45,246 nucleotides of DNA, from assembly GCA_022821685.1 (NCBI GenBank), contig JAJEDD010000028.1:1-45246 (forward strand). The letters run 5' to 3'. The stretch comes from Acidimicrobiia bacterium. GTDB taxonomy: Bacteria; Actinomycetota; Acidimicrobiia; Acidimicrobiales; Aldehydirespiratoraceae. Below, piece after piece: positions 23,996-31,208 of the stretch. The notes below the pieces were generated by a model. It saw only the letters and a list, made by a program, of their open reading frames with translations, was not told the DNA's origin and searched no databases. Position 1 is the first letter of the stretch. Every line of letters begins with the position of its first letter. The position numbers were made by a program, and so were the translations under genes.

Positions 23996-25099
23996 TCACG
24001 AGACGAAGGTCCAGGCCGCGTTCTCGGGCAACTTCGGCAGGTCCGGCAGGTCGTCCTCTACCCAGGTCTCGGGCAGCATGCCGATGGCCCGGGCGGCGGA
24101 GATCTCTTCGCTGCGGTAGGCATTCAGCACGGCCCTGATGTAGGCGTCGGGGAACTCGGGCGGCGCTAGGTCCTGTGGCACGAGCAGAGCGTGCTCGACG
24201 ATGTCGGCTCGTCGGGTGTGCGTAGAGCGGACGACTGTTGCCTCCGCCGAAGACGCTACGTCCAGTTCGCTCAGACGCCGCGACAACGTGGAAATGTCGA
24301 CTCGGTATTCGCTGGCGATGAGCACTGCCCTCGTCCGAGTGTCCTGGTCGCCCTGCCAGGCGGAGCGCAGCGCCGACTCCGGCAGCAGTAGCGCTCGAGC
24401 GAACCGGTCGATCCGGGCCTCACGCTTGCTGGCCGGATCCTCGGCCACCAACCAGTCGGTCGAGAACTCGTCGGCGAACAGGAAGTGGCCCAATTCGTGG
24501 ACGAGCGTCAGGCGGCGTCGGCCGAGCGCCCGACTGCCGTTGACCAACGCCACCCCTCCCCGGCTGAGAAGGATCGAAGCCCCGTCGGCTGCATCGCCGC
24601 CGAGCGCAAGCGAGAACACGAGCAGCCCGAGGTCGGCAGCTCGCTCGGCGAGCCCGATGGCTGGCTGGACGTTGTCGTAACCGAGCATGCAACGTGCCTC
24701 ACCCGCAGCGGCCTCGGCTTCTTGCATGGTCACTGGAACCGCCAGTTCCGGGGAGGTCGGCAAGTCCAGATCCGGTCCGATCCTTTGGAGGAACTCGATC
24801 TCCCGTGCAAGCCGCTCGACAGAGCGGTCGATGACTGGGCTGGGAGCCCCGGCCTCGGCGGCGTTGCGCCGTGACACCACTGACGCTGGCGCGTCTTCGA
24901 AGAACCATTCGATCCGCACGTCGAGCGCATCCGCCAGGCGGGCCAGTTCAACCGCTCCCACCCTGCGGGCTCCGGTCTCGATCTTTGCCAGCGCCGTGCG
25001 CTCGATGGCAGCACGCGCTGCGCACGCGCCCTGGGTGAGGCCGGCCTCGTGTCGAGCAGCCGCGATCCTCTCGCCCAGTTCCCCGGGTGCCAAGGCCAT
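23996..25099 (-). CDS. XRE regulator with ImmA/IrrE metallopeptidase domain
   Basis: A 367-aa protein from ATG 25099. The N-terminal HTH (~8-65) reads LGERIAAARHEAGLTQGACA, AIERTALAKIETGARRVG. The ImmA/IrrE zinc-peptidase domain (~175-260) has LTLVHELGHFLFADEFSTDW, with the HExxH zinc motif, and KREARIDRFARALLLP. Such proteins bind their own promoter and cleave a repressor or antitoxin on a signal; here the partner is the PIN protein 10 bp downstream. The longer frame reaching 25693 is spurious, because it runs through a fragment of the alcohol dehydrogenase gene. A consensus promoter at 25107-25134 puts the transcript start next to the ATG, so the mRNA is probably leaderless. Confidence 0.88.
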   Translation of the reverse strand: MALAPGELGERIAAARHEAGLTQGACAARAAIERTALAKIETGARRVGAVELARLADALDVRIEWFFEDAPASVVSRRNAAEAGAPSPVIDRSVERLAREIEFLQRIGPDLDLPTSPELAVPVTMQEAEAAAGEARCMLGYDNVQPAIGLAERAADLGLLVFSLALGGDAADGASILLSRGGVALVNGSRALGRRRLTLVHELGHFLFADEFSTDWLVAEDPASKREARIDRFARALLLPESALRSAWQGDQDTRTRAVLIASEYRVDISTLSRRLSELDVASSAEATVVRSTHTRRADIVEHALLVPQDLAPPEFPDAYIRAVLNAYRSEEISAARAIGMLPETWVEDDLPDLPKLPENAAWTFVS

Positions 25100-25106
25100 G
25101 TGTGCG

Positions 25107-25134
25107 ATTATAGAACAAAGTTGACAGGTGTCAA
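25107..25134 (-). promoter_or_regulatory. Consensus sigma-70-type promoter of the ImmA-PIN module
   Basis: On the minus strand, TTGACA (25129-25134) and TATAAT (25107-25112) are separated by 16 nt. Both hexamers match the housekeeping consensus exactly. The expected start site is within a few bases of the ATG at 25099, which implies a leaderless transcript. Confidence 0.85.
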
Positions 25135-25135
25135 C
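25120..25135. promoter_or_regulatory. Palindromic operator overlapping the -35 box
   Basis: GTTGACAGGTGTCAAC has two perfect 7-bp arms around GG and contains the -35 hexamer. It is a natural target for autorepression by the XRE domain encoded immediately downstream. Confidence 0.7.
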
Positions 25136-25145
25136 GGTGGCCGGA

Positions 25146-25161
25146 TCGCTAGGGCTAGCGA
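25146..25161. promoter_or_regulatory. Second palindrome upstream of the module promoter
   Basis: TCGCTAG-GG-CTAGCGA has perfect 7-bp arms. It is about 10 bp upstream of the operator-like palindrome, in the 105-bp stretch before the right direct repeat. It may be an additional operator or a recombination site. Confidence 0.4.
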
Positions 25162-25240
25162 GATGGGTAACAGCCCCCGAGTCGAGTACGGCAGTGCTCA
25201 TCGAGTGCCACATGCCCTCTTGAGATGACGCTCGATGCGA

Positions 25241-25333
25241 CGGCCCGGTCGGCTCGGGCTGGGCCAGTTCCTGGAGCAGCAGCGGCTGGCGTGAGCGGCC
25301 GTCGGGGCGCTCGGTCATTACCATGGCCCGCAT
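25241..25333 (-). pseudogene. 5' fragment of the alcohol dehydrogenase gene
   Basis: About 31 codons beginning MRAMVMTERPDGRSRQPL, the same N-terminus as the intact gene that starts at 23155, followed by module sequence. It is a duplication remnant and the mirror of the hydrolase fragment at the left boundary. Confidence 0.85.
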
Positions 25334-25431
25334 CGGGATCGAGGCTAGAGCGCGTCGCCAACGGGGGACACCATGTGCACTACCGGAGTGCTGAGACTCG
25401 GCGACGGCGACTACCTGCTGTTCAAGAACAA
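25241..25431. repeat. Right copy of ~190-bp direct repeat (module boundary)
   Basis: It matches 23063-23252 with about nine differences including a one-base indel. It contains a 5' fragment of the alcohol dehydrogenase and the real start of the C45-type hydrolase. Confidence 0.9.
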
Positions 25432-26185
25432 GGACTTCGGCCGGGTCCACTTCGACGACCGGCTCGTCACCGAGCCCGGCGTGTTCGGGGTGCGGGGCGT
25501 GTCCACCTGGGCCGGCACCGACCCGGACGCGGACGAGTTCTCCGGGTTCTCCATCGGCGCCAACGAGCACGGGCTGCTGTGCTGCGACTCCAACGTGCGC
25601 ACCCTGGAGGGCCACGCCAACTACGACGAGCTCACCGAGGTCGCCCTGCGCCAGGGCACCGATGTCGACTCGGCCGTGGCCGCAGTGCGCCAAGCGGTCG
25701 AGTCACGGCCCTACCTGTGGGCCAACCTGATCATGATCGACAACGAGGTCGCAGCCGCGGTGGAGGTGCGAGGCGACCGCATCAACGCCACCACGCTCAC
25801 CGGCCCGACGGCACGCTCCAACCACCACGTCGCCACCGGTCCCCACCCCGAAGACGACGACACCGAGACCACCCACAAGCGGCTGGCCGCAGCCCAGAAC
25901 CGCCTGAACGAGGCCGCCGGAATCGACGACATCGTCGCCCTGCAGCGCTCCCACGACGACGGCAGCACCGGCATCTGCAACCACCAGGGCTACCGCACGG
26001 TGTACTCCTACGTGCTGCGACGCAACGGCGACACCACCTCCCTGCAAGTAGCCCAAGGCCAGCCCTGCTCCAACCCCGCCCGCATCGAACTGACCGTGCC
26101 CGTCGGCACCCACTGGTCCAAGCCCGCCGCAACAAAGTTCCGGACCGCCTACCCCTCAGCCCACGCCACCCTCGTGGGCCTCTGA
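25373..26185 (+). CDS. C45/choloylglycine-hydrolase-like Ntn hydrolase
   Basis: A 270-aa protein from ATG 25373 with MCTTGVLRLGDGDYLLFKNK at the N-terminus. Cys2, exposed after Met removal, would be the nucleophile of an N-terminal-nucleophile hydrolase; FKNKDF corresponds to the conserved N-x-D region. NEHGLLCCDSNV (~65) and LWANLIMIDNEVAAAVEV (~115-132) are typical of linear-amide C-N hydrolases and C45 acyltransferases. It would cleave an amide bond in a small substrate. It lies outside the PIN/ImmA module but its first codons are within the right direct repeat. Transcription was probably once driven from the promoter region shared with the alcohol dehydrogenase. Confidence 0.82.
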   Translation: MCTTGVLRLGDGDYLLFKNKDFGRVHFDDRLVTEPGVFGVRGVSTWAGTDPDADEFSGFSIGANEHGLLCCDSNVRTLEGHANYDELTEVALRQGTDVDSAVAAVRQAVESRPYLWANLIMIDNEVAAAVEVRGDRINATTLTGPTARSNHHVATGPHPEDDDTETTHKRLAAAQNRLNEAAGIDDIVALQRSHDDGSTGICNHQGYRTVYSYVLRRNGDTTSLQVAQGQPCSNPARIELTVPVGTHWSKPAATKFRTAYPSAHATLVGL

Positions 26186-26232
26186 CGTTCGCCCTCAAAC
26201 CCGGCATCAGCGCTGTGACTGAGCCTCCCCGG

Positions 26233-26292
26233 GTTTCGCGCAGGCTGTGATGTGCCTCGGGTATCGCGCGGTACAACCCGACCGCGCGAAAC
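26233..26292. terminator. Long inverted repeat between convergent genes
   Basis: GTTTCGCGC at 26233-26241 pairs perfectly with GCGCGAAAC at 26284-26292; a nested CGGGT/ACCCG pair lies inside. It is located between the convergent hydrolase and 26377 genes. There is no T-tract, so a role as a bidirectional terminator is only likely by position. Confidence 0.35.
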
Positions 26293-26376
26293 GCAAGACA
26301 CACCAGGTGAACCAGCCCCCAGACCTCCATGAACCCTCGGAATATGAGTAGTGGGCGATCCATGCGGCAGAAGCCG

Positions 26377-26726
26377 TCAGGGCTGTAGCTCCCATTCGGC
26401 GTGGATGTCGCACACGGAGAGTTGGATCTGCTTGACGGTGATCTTGGCGTCGGACCGGTCCAGCGAGACCCGTGCGGCTGCTGGGTTCCCGCCGTACTCG
26501 CAGTCGATGGTGGGGCCGTCGGCGTCGAACGCGGATTGGGGCGCGTCAGCGAGGGACTCGAAGATGGCGGTAGGGATCTCGATGAGTTGGTAGCGGTGCG
26601 GCATCGTGGTCCGATCGACGCGGAACGCCCGCAGCATCACGATCGCGTCGACCGCATCGCAGTACTCCTCGAATAGCTCGGCGACAGGTCGTGGATGCTC
26701 GCCTTGAGGGCCTCCCGGTCGCTCAC
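26377..26726 (-). pseudogene. Small gene coupled to the methyltransferase, frameshifted; possible endonuclease remnant
   Basis: A GTG at 26726 overlaps the methyltransferase stop as GTGA, which suggests translational coupling. That frame (SDREALKASIHDLSP...) stops after 28 codons. The frame that ends at 26377 continues with ELFEEYCDAVDAIVMLRAFR, HRYQLIEIPTAIFESL, ARVSLDRSDAKITVKQIQLS and CDIHAEWELQP. The join lies near 26675-26690, so a single-base change would make a ~115-aa protein. I do not recognise a domain with confidence; the position after a methyltransferase suggests the remnant or C-terminus of a partner restriction enzyme. The unshifted part alone (26377-26640) could encode 87 aa. 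Confidence 0.5.
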
Positions 26727-27778
26727 CGCGCCAGGCGATGCTCGATCAGGTCGACGAAGGCCGGGTTCAGTTCGATGCCCACCCAGCGGCGGTCCAGCTC
26801 ACGCGCGGCCAACAACGTCGTTCCCGATCCGGCGTAAGGGTCGAGCACCACGTCGCCGGGCTCGCTGGTGATCATCACGCACTGGCGGGCCAGCGTCATC
26901 GGCATCACCGCGGGGTGGTCGTCCACGCCGCTGTCGGCGCGGCGGCGAGGCTCGGTGTTGATGTCCCACACGGTGCGAAGCCGCCGGTCATTGGGGCCCC
27001 GCACCGCGCCTGTGTCGTAGTAGTAGTCCTGGCTCTTGGACAACAAGAACACCGTCTCATGAGCCTTGGTGGGCCGGTCCTTCACCGACTCGGGATGCGC
27101 GTTGGGCTTGTGCCAGATCACCTCCGAACGCAGCCACCACCCAGCGTCCTGCAGCGCCAGCGCAAGCCGCCAGGGCACCCCGATGAGGTCCTTGGCCTTG
27201 AGGCCCTCCGGCGTCGACGGGCGAACCCGCATAGCCCGAGCCCGGTTCTTTCGATCCGGAGCCCGGTACCGGCGGTTGCCGGAGGTGTAGCTGTCGCCCA
27301 CATTGAGCCACACCGTGCCGTCGTCGGTGAGCACTCGGCGCACCTTGTCGAAGGTCACCGCAATGCTCTTGAGGTAATCGCCCAGCGCGTCGTCACGCCC
27401 GATCTGCCCGTCCGCCTCGTAGTCGCGAAGCGACCAATACGGCGGCGACGTCACCACCGTGCGCACGCTGCGATCAGGCAGCATGTCGAGCCCCTCCAAC
27501 GCCGGCCCACATATCAGCACCGAGCCATCCAGCCGGTCCGCGGGCTCCGCGTCAACCGAGGCCACGCGTCGATACGGCATCGCCGAGCCCAGTTCCTCGC
27601 GGCGCTTCATCGCCTCCGACGCTAACCGCTCCCGCCTCGTCAAGGGAGGATCTCCGGCACCGATATCAAACAGACGTTCGCCCACACCGCACACGGTAGG
27701 GAAGACCTGTGACACCCCGAGGCGGGCAGCGACAGTTGCTCGTGAAATCCCCAGGCCGTCCCCAGGAACAGCTACCAA
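26723..27778 (-). CDS. Site-specific DNA methyltransferase (TSPPY type)
   Basis: 351 aa from TTG 27778, or shorter from an internal Met (MKRREELGSAMPYRRV...). Motif IV is VVTSPPYWSLRDYEADGQIG (~110), TSPPY being the form common in N4-cytosine enzymes. Motif I is VVLDPYAGSGTTLLAARELD (~310), followed by RRWVGIELNPAFVDLIEHRL. Motif order IV-I is that of beta-class MTases. The extended N-terminus contains a short HTH-like segment (LGISRATVAARLGVSQ), which may be a real part of the protein or a consequence of a too-long start. The gene overlaps its downstream partner by 4 bp; that partner is broken, so it may now act as a solitary methyltransferase. Confidence 0.85.
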   Translation of the reverse strand: MVAVPGDGLGISRATVAARLGVSQVFPTVCGVGERLFDIGAGDPPLTRRERLASEAMKRREELGSAMPYRRVASVDAEPADRLDGSVLICGPALEGLDMLPDRSVRTVVTSPPYWSLRDYEADGQIGRDDALGDYLKSIAVTFDKVRRVLTDDGTVWLNVGDSYTSGNRRYRAPDRKNRARAMRVRPSTPEGLKAKDLIGVPWRLALALQDAGWWLRSEVIWHKPNAHPESVKDRPTKAHETVFLLSKSQDYYYDTGAVRGPNDRRLRTVWDINTEPRRRADSGVDDHPAVMPMTLARQCVMITSEPGDVVLDPYAGSGTTLLAARELDRRWVGIELNPAFVDLIEHRLAR

Positions 27779-27858
27779 TCCCCGAGAGTCCTCTATGAAA
27801 TATGACCGAGGTCAACAGTGCCGTGTGCCAGATGTGCTAGCCGGGCGGCTTCACGCGC

Positions 27859-28020
27859 TGGGCAGGTAGCCCATGCGGAGATGTGGGTTGCCGAGATCCC
27901 GCCTCGGAGAGGGCGGCGATACTGGAAACTCGCCCGGGTGCACGCCACAGATACAAGCAGACCTCCTCTCGCGTCCGTGCCCCGCCGAAGCGGGGCACGG
28001 TCTGCGAGTCGGCAGAGGAG
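27859..28020 (-). ncRNA. Candidate structured RNA element in the gene-free region upstream of the methyltransferase
   Basis: The ~450-bp stretch 27779-28230 has no convincing gene. At 27975-28000 an 11-bp perfect stem (CCGTGCCCCGC/GCGGGGCACGG) closes a 4-nt loop, which on the minus strand is UUCG closed by C-G, an unusually stable tetraloop. An outer 7-bp stem pairs 27963-27969 with 28014-28020. A second imperfect hairpin lies at 27859-27890 (GGCA...CCCAT/ATGTGGG...TGCC). On the minus strand the elements precede the methyltransferase gene, so a 5' leader or a small RNA is possible. No known riboswitch class was recognised, and there is no T-tract after the main hairpin. Confidence 0.4.
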
Positions 28021-28132
28021 CAAGCTCACGGAACCGCATACCTTCGGTCCTCTCCGCCGAGAGCACCCTACACACGAACTCGGCACGAACACAAGCCTCA
28101 TTCTTGTGAGGTCTTGCCAGCATGGTCCGCGA

Positions 28133-28161
28133 TTGGTCGGTGTCTGACGATTTGGTATACG
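28133..28161 (+). promoter_or_regulatory. Probable promoter of the peptide ABC-transporter operon
   Basis: TTGGTC (28133-28138) and TATACG (28156-28161) with a 17-nt spacer; expected start near 28168, giving a ~63-nt leader before the binding-protein ATG, which has GAAGGGGG as Shine-Dalgarno. The -35 is only a partial match. Confidence 0.5.
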
Positions 28162-28230
28162 ATCTTGGCTCCGGCCGGAGCGGACACCCGTCTTCGGCTG
28201 CATGTTCACTCTGGAAGAAGGGGGATCCCC

Positions 28231-30051
28231 ATGGGGACTTCGTGGATTAGGGACGAGTACGGACCGGAGGTTGCCGAACTCGCCGACCAGTATCAGGCCA
28301 GCCAGCTGGACCGCCGGGCGTTCATGAAGCGCCTCGGCCTGACGGGCGTAGGAGTCGCGGCCGCGGCCAGCATCCTGGCCGCCTGCGGCGACGACAGCGA
28401 CGACGGAGGCGCCGCCCCGGCCACCACCGCCGCCCCTGCGGCGCCCGCCGACAGCGACGACGACACCGCCCCGGCCACCACCGCGGCGCCGGCCGAGCCG
28501 GCCGACGCCGGTGGTCCCACCCAGGGCGGCACCCTGCGGGAGGGCTACAACCGCGACGTGTCCAAGCACGACCCGCTGACCACCAACTGGTACGACCCGG
28601 CCTTCTTCGCCATCTACGAGGCGATCCTGTCCAACGACCCGTCGGGCGCCGACGTGCCCCAGTTCGCCTCGGGCTACTCCGTCTCCGACGACGGCCTCAC
28701 CTACACCTTCGACATCCCCGATGGCAAGCTCTCGCACTCCGGCGGCACCGTCGACGCCGAGATGGTGGCCGAGTTCTACCGCTCGGTGCAGGCCTACAGC
28801 TTCATCGCCGGGCTGGCCGCTCCGGTCGACACCTACGAGGCCGACGGCAACACCGTGGTCATGAAGATGAAGAACCCCTGGATCGGCGCGCTCGGCCCCC
28901 ACAAGACCGGCTACTGGCGCATCCTCAACATCAACACCTGGAAGGACAGCACCCTCAACGCCGACGGCTCCCTCAACCCCGAGTCGAGCTACGGCACCGA
29001 GTTCGCCGACGGCACCGGGCCGTTCACCCACGAGGAGTGGGTGCCGGGCAGCCATGTGTCGGTGAGCCGCTGGGCCGACTACCCCGGCTCGAACACCCCG
29101 TTCTTCGAGAACAAGGGTCCGGCCTACCTCGACGGCATCCGCTGGACGGTCATCACCGAGGAGGGCCAGCGGGCCACCCAGATCGAGAACGGCGACATCG
29201 ACACGCTGATCAACCCGGCCCACATCGACATCTCGCGGCTGGAGAACAACTCGGACCTCACCGTGATCCGCCATCCCGAGTGGTCGGGCTTCCACTTGGC
29301 CATGAACCGCGACTACGACGAGCTGTTCGGCGATGTGCTCACCCGTCAGGGGCTGTCGCACTCGCTCGACCGCGAGGGCATGGTCAACGCCATCCTGGCC
29401 GGCAACGGCGCGGCCACCTACGGGCCGTTCCCCACCACCGACCGCCAGTACGACCCGGCGGTGGAGCAGTTCAACCAGTTCGACGTGGATCTGGCCAACC
29501 AGAAGCTCGACGAGGCCGGCTGGGTGATGGGCGACGACGGCGTGCGGGTGCGCGACGGCGTCCGCTTCGAGTTCCGCTACCTGGTCGAGGACGAGTCGGT
29601 GCAGAAGAACGTGGCCGCCGCGGTGTCGGCCCAGTTCGCCAAGGTCGGCGTGAGGGCCAACCTCAACGTGGTGGACCGCGGCCTGGCCTTCACCGAGCAG
29701 AGCCAGCCCGGACGCGACTCGGTCGAGATGTCGCTGTTCTTCTGGCTGTGGCCCATCCCCCTCGACGTGCTGATCCTGTTCGGCTGGTCGGCCACCATCC
29801 CGGTGCCGAACTTCTCGCACGCGGTCGAGCCCCGCATCGACGCGGCCATCGAGGCCTGGCAGCAGTCGGGCACCGAGGCTGAGGCGCAGGCCGCCTCGTC
29901 GGAGTTCCAGCTGGCCTGGGCCGAGCAGCTGCCGTACCTGCCGATCATGAACCAGAACGCCACCTTCGTGCACAACAACAAGGTGCACGGCTGGCAGCCG
30001 TTCGTGTGGAACCTCTACCCGTACTACAACGACACATGGATCGAGGGTTAG
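28231..30051 (+). CDS. ABC transporter substrate-binding lipoprotein, family 5 (peptide/nickel type)
   Basis: A 606-aa protein. A twin-arginine-type signal is followed by a lipobox: LDRRAFMKRLGLTGVG, then SILAAC with the lipid-modified Cys at ~52. After it comes an Ala/Thr/Pro/Asp-rich linker with two related repeats (APATTAAPA...). The mature solute-binding domain (~95-600) begins GGTLREGYNRDVSKHDPLTT, includes the family-5 pattern VPQFASGYSVSDDGLTYTFD, GLSHSLDREGMVNAILAGNG and LDEAGWVMGDDGVRVRDG, and ends with YNDTWIEG. It would bind an oligopeptide or similar ligand outside the membrane. It is the first gene of the transporter operon, with permeases 41 bp downstream. Confidence 0.93.
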   Translation: MGTSWIRDEYGPEVAELADQYQASQLDRRAFMKRLGLTGVGVAAAASILAACGDDSDDGGAAPATTAAPAAPADSDDDTAPATTAAPAEPADAGGPTQGGTLREGYNRDVSKHDPLTTNWYDPAFFAIYEAILSNDPSGADVPQFASGYSVSDDGLTYTFDIPDGKLSHSGGTVDAEMVAEFYRSVQAYSFIAGLAAPVDTYEADGNTVVMKMKNPWIGALGPHKTGYWRILNINTWKDSTLNADGSLNPESSYGTEFADGTGPFTHEEWVPGSHVSVSRWADYPGSNTPFFENKGPAYLDGIRWTVITEEGQRATQIENGDIDTLINPAHIDISRLENNSDLTVIRHPEWSGFHLAMNRDYDELFGDVLTRQGLSHSLDREGMVNAILAGNGAATYGPFPTTDRQYDPAVEQFNQFDVDLANQKLDEAGWVMGDDGVRVRDGVRFEFRYLVEDESVQKNVAAAVSAQFAKVGVRANLNVVDRGLAFTEQSQPGRDSVEMSLFFWLWPIPLDVLILFGWSATIPVPNFSHAVEPRIDAAIEAWQQSGTEAEAQAASSEFQLAWAEQLPYLPIMNQNATFVHNNKVHGWQPFVWNLYPYYNDTWIEG

Positions 30052-30119
30052 CCGAGGCCGAGCCGAGCCGAGGCCGTGGCCCGAGCGGCCCGTGAGCGAA
30101 GCAGACAAGAGCGGGAAAC
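30052..30119 (+). repeat. MITE-like repeat, partial copy C, overlapping a permease start
   Basis: The sequence GGCCCGAGCGGCCCGTGAGC followed by GAAGCAGACAAGAGCGGGAA is the core of the dispersed repeat. The GTG of GCCCGTGAGC is the start codon of the permease at 30092, so the first ~9 codons of that gene come from the repeat. Confidence 0.65.
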
Positions 30120-31111
30120 AACACCTGAGCGACGGGGCTGGCCGCGCCATTGACGCGGTGTCGGCCCCAGGCACAGGATCGGCCGTAGCGGCGCGGCAGA
30201 TCGACTACCAGGACCGGCTCCTCGAGCTGGAGGAGGCCCAGCACATCGGCCGGCTGCGCCGCAGCCTGCGCCGCATGCGCCGCAACCGGCTGCTGCTGCT
30301 GGGCTCCGCGCTGGGGGTGGTGGTGCTGGCCGCGGGGCTCGGCGGACCGTGGATCACCGGCGGCGACTACATCACCCAGGACTTCCAAGACATCCACCTG
30401 CCGCCGCTGAGCGACGGCCACATCTTCGGCACCGACGCACTGGGCCGAGACATGGCGGTGCGAGTCTTCGTGGGCATCAGGGTGAGCCTCACCGTGGCCG
30501 CCGGGGTGACCCTGCTGGCGCTGGCGGCCGGAATCGTGCTGGGCATGGTGGCCGGCTACATGCGGGGCTGGACCGACCGGGCGGTGGGCGGCGCCGTGGA
30601 CTTCATCTGGGGCTTCCCGCTGATCCTGCTGGCCGTGCTCTTCGTGGGCGGGATGGGCGGCGGCCTGTTGCCGGTGATCCTGGCGGTGGGGCTGGTCAAC
30701 ACCGCGGCCATCGCCCGGGTAGTGCGCGGCGAGGTGCTGGCCCTGTCGCAGCGGGAGTTCGTGGAGGCGGCCCGGGCCGGGGGCTACTCGGCCATGCGCA
30801 TCATGTGGCGCCACATCTTCCCCAACATCCTGGCCCCCGCCTTCGTGCTGGCGTCGTACTACGTGGCCGTGGCCGTTATCGCCGAGGCCGCCCTGTCGTT
30901 CATCGGCCTGGGCGCCCAGCCCCCCACCCCGAGCCTGGGGCAGATGGTGGCCGACGGCCGCAACTTCCTGCGGCTCAACCACTGGGAGTCGACCATTCCC
31001 GGCATCGCCATCGTGTTGGTGGTGCTGTCGGTGAGCCTCATCGGCGACGGCCTGCGCGACGTGTTCGACCCCCGCCTGCGCCACGAGGCCAAATCGGTGG
31101 ACGAGCAATGA
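30092..31111 (+). CDS. Peptide ABC transporter permease, DppC/OppC type
   Basis: A 339-aa integral membrane protein. A ~65-residue cytoplasmic N-terminus precedes the first membrane helix (LLLLGSALGVVVLAAGLGG). FGTDALGRDM is the OppC-type signature before the permease domain, and the EAA loop is REFVEAARAGGYSAMRIMWR (~225). Further helices run to ~315. It forms the channel with the DppB-type permease encoded next. The start is GTG 30092 within a dispersed repeat; the N-terminal VSEADKSGKQ is repeat-derived. The order binding protein - C-type - B-type permease is the reverse of the usual B before C. Confidence 0.92.
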   Translation: MSEADKSGKQHLSDGAGRAIDAVSAPGTGSAVAARQIDYQDRLLELEEAQHIGRLRRSLRRMRRNRLLLLGSALGVVVLAAGLGGPWITGGDYITQDFQDIHLPPLSDGHIFGTDALGRDMAVRVFVGIRVSLTVAAGVTLLALAAGIVLGMVAGYMRGWTDRAVGGAVDFIWGFPLILLAVLFVGGMGGGLLPVILAVGLVNTAAIARVVRGEVLALSQREFVEAARAGGYSAMRIMWRHIFPNILAPAFVLASYYVAVAVIAEAALSFIGLGAQPPTPSLGQMVADGRNFLRLNHWESTIPGIAIVLVVLSVSLIGDGLRDVFDPRLRHEAKSVDEQ

Positions 31112-31130
31112 GCCCCGACTCGCGCCCCCA

Positions 31131-31150
31131 TTCGCTAGGCCTCTTGGCGA
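31131..31150. repeat. Short fragment of the MITE-like repeat
   Basis: ATTCGCTAGGCCTCTTGGCG matches the end of copy A (ATTCGCTCGGCCTCTTGGG) with about two differences. It lies in the 97-bp gap between the two permease genes. Confidence 0.45.
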
Positions 31151-31208
31151 CCGGCACGCGGTACACGCTCAACGCTGGCACGGCAACAACCGCGGGGAGC
31201 GCCACGCC

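Noticed and set aside
25100..25693. N-terminal extension of the XRE-ImmA protein
   Set aside because: It runs through the alcohol-dehydrogenase fragment and antisense to the C45-type hydrolase; the promoter and HTH fix the start at 25099.
27793..30174. Very long minus-strand open frame (793 codons) opposite the substrate-binding protein
   Set aside because: It is antisense to a gene with clear domain structure, and its product is Val/Gly/Arg-rich without motifs; it is a GC-rich shadow.
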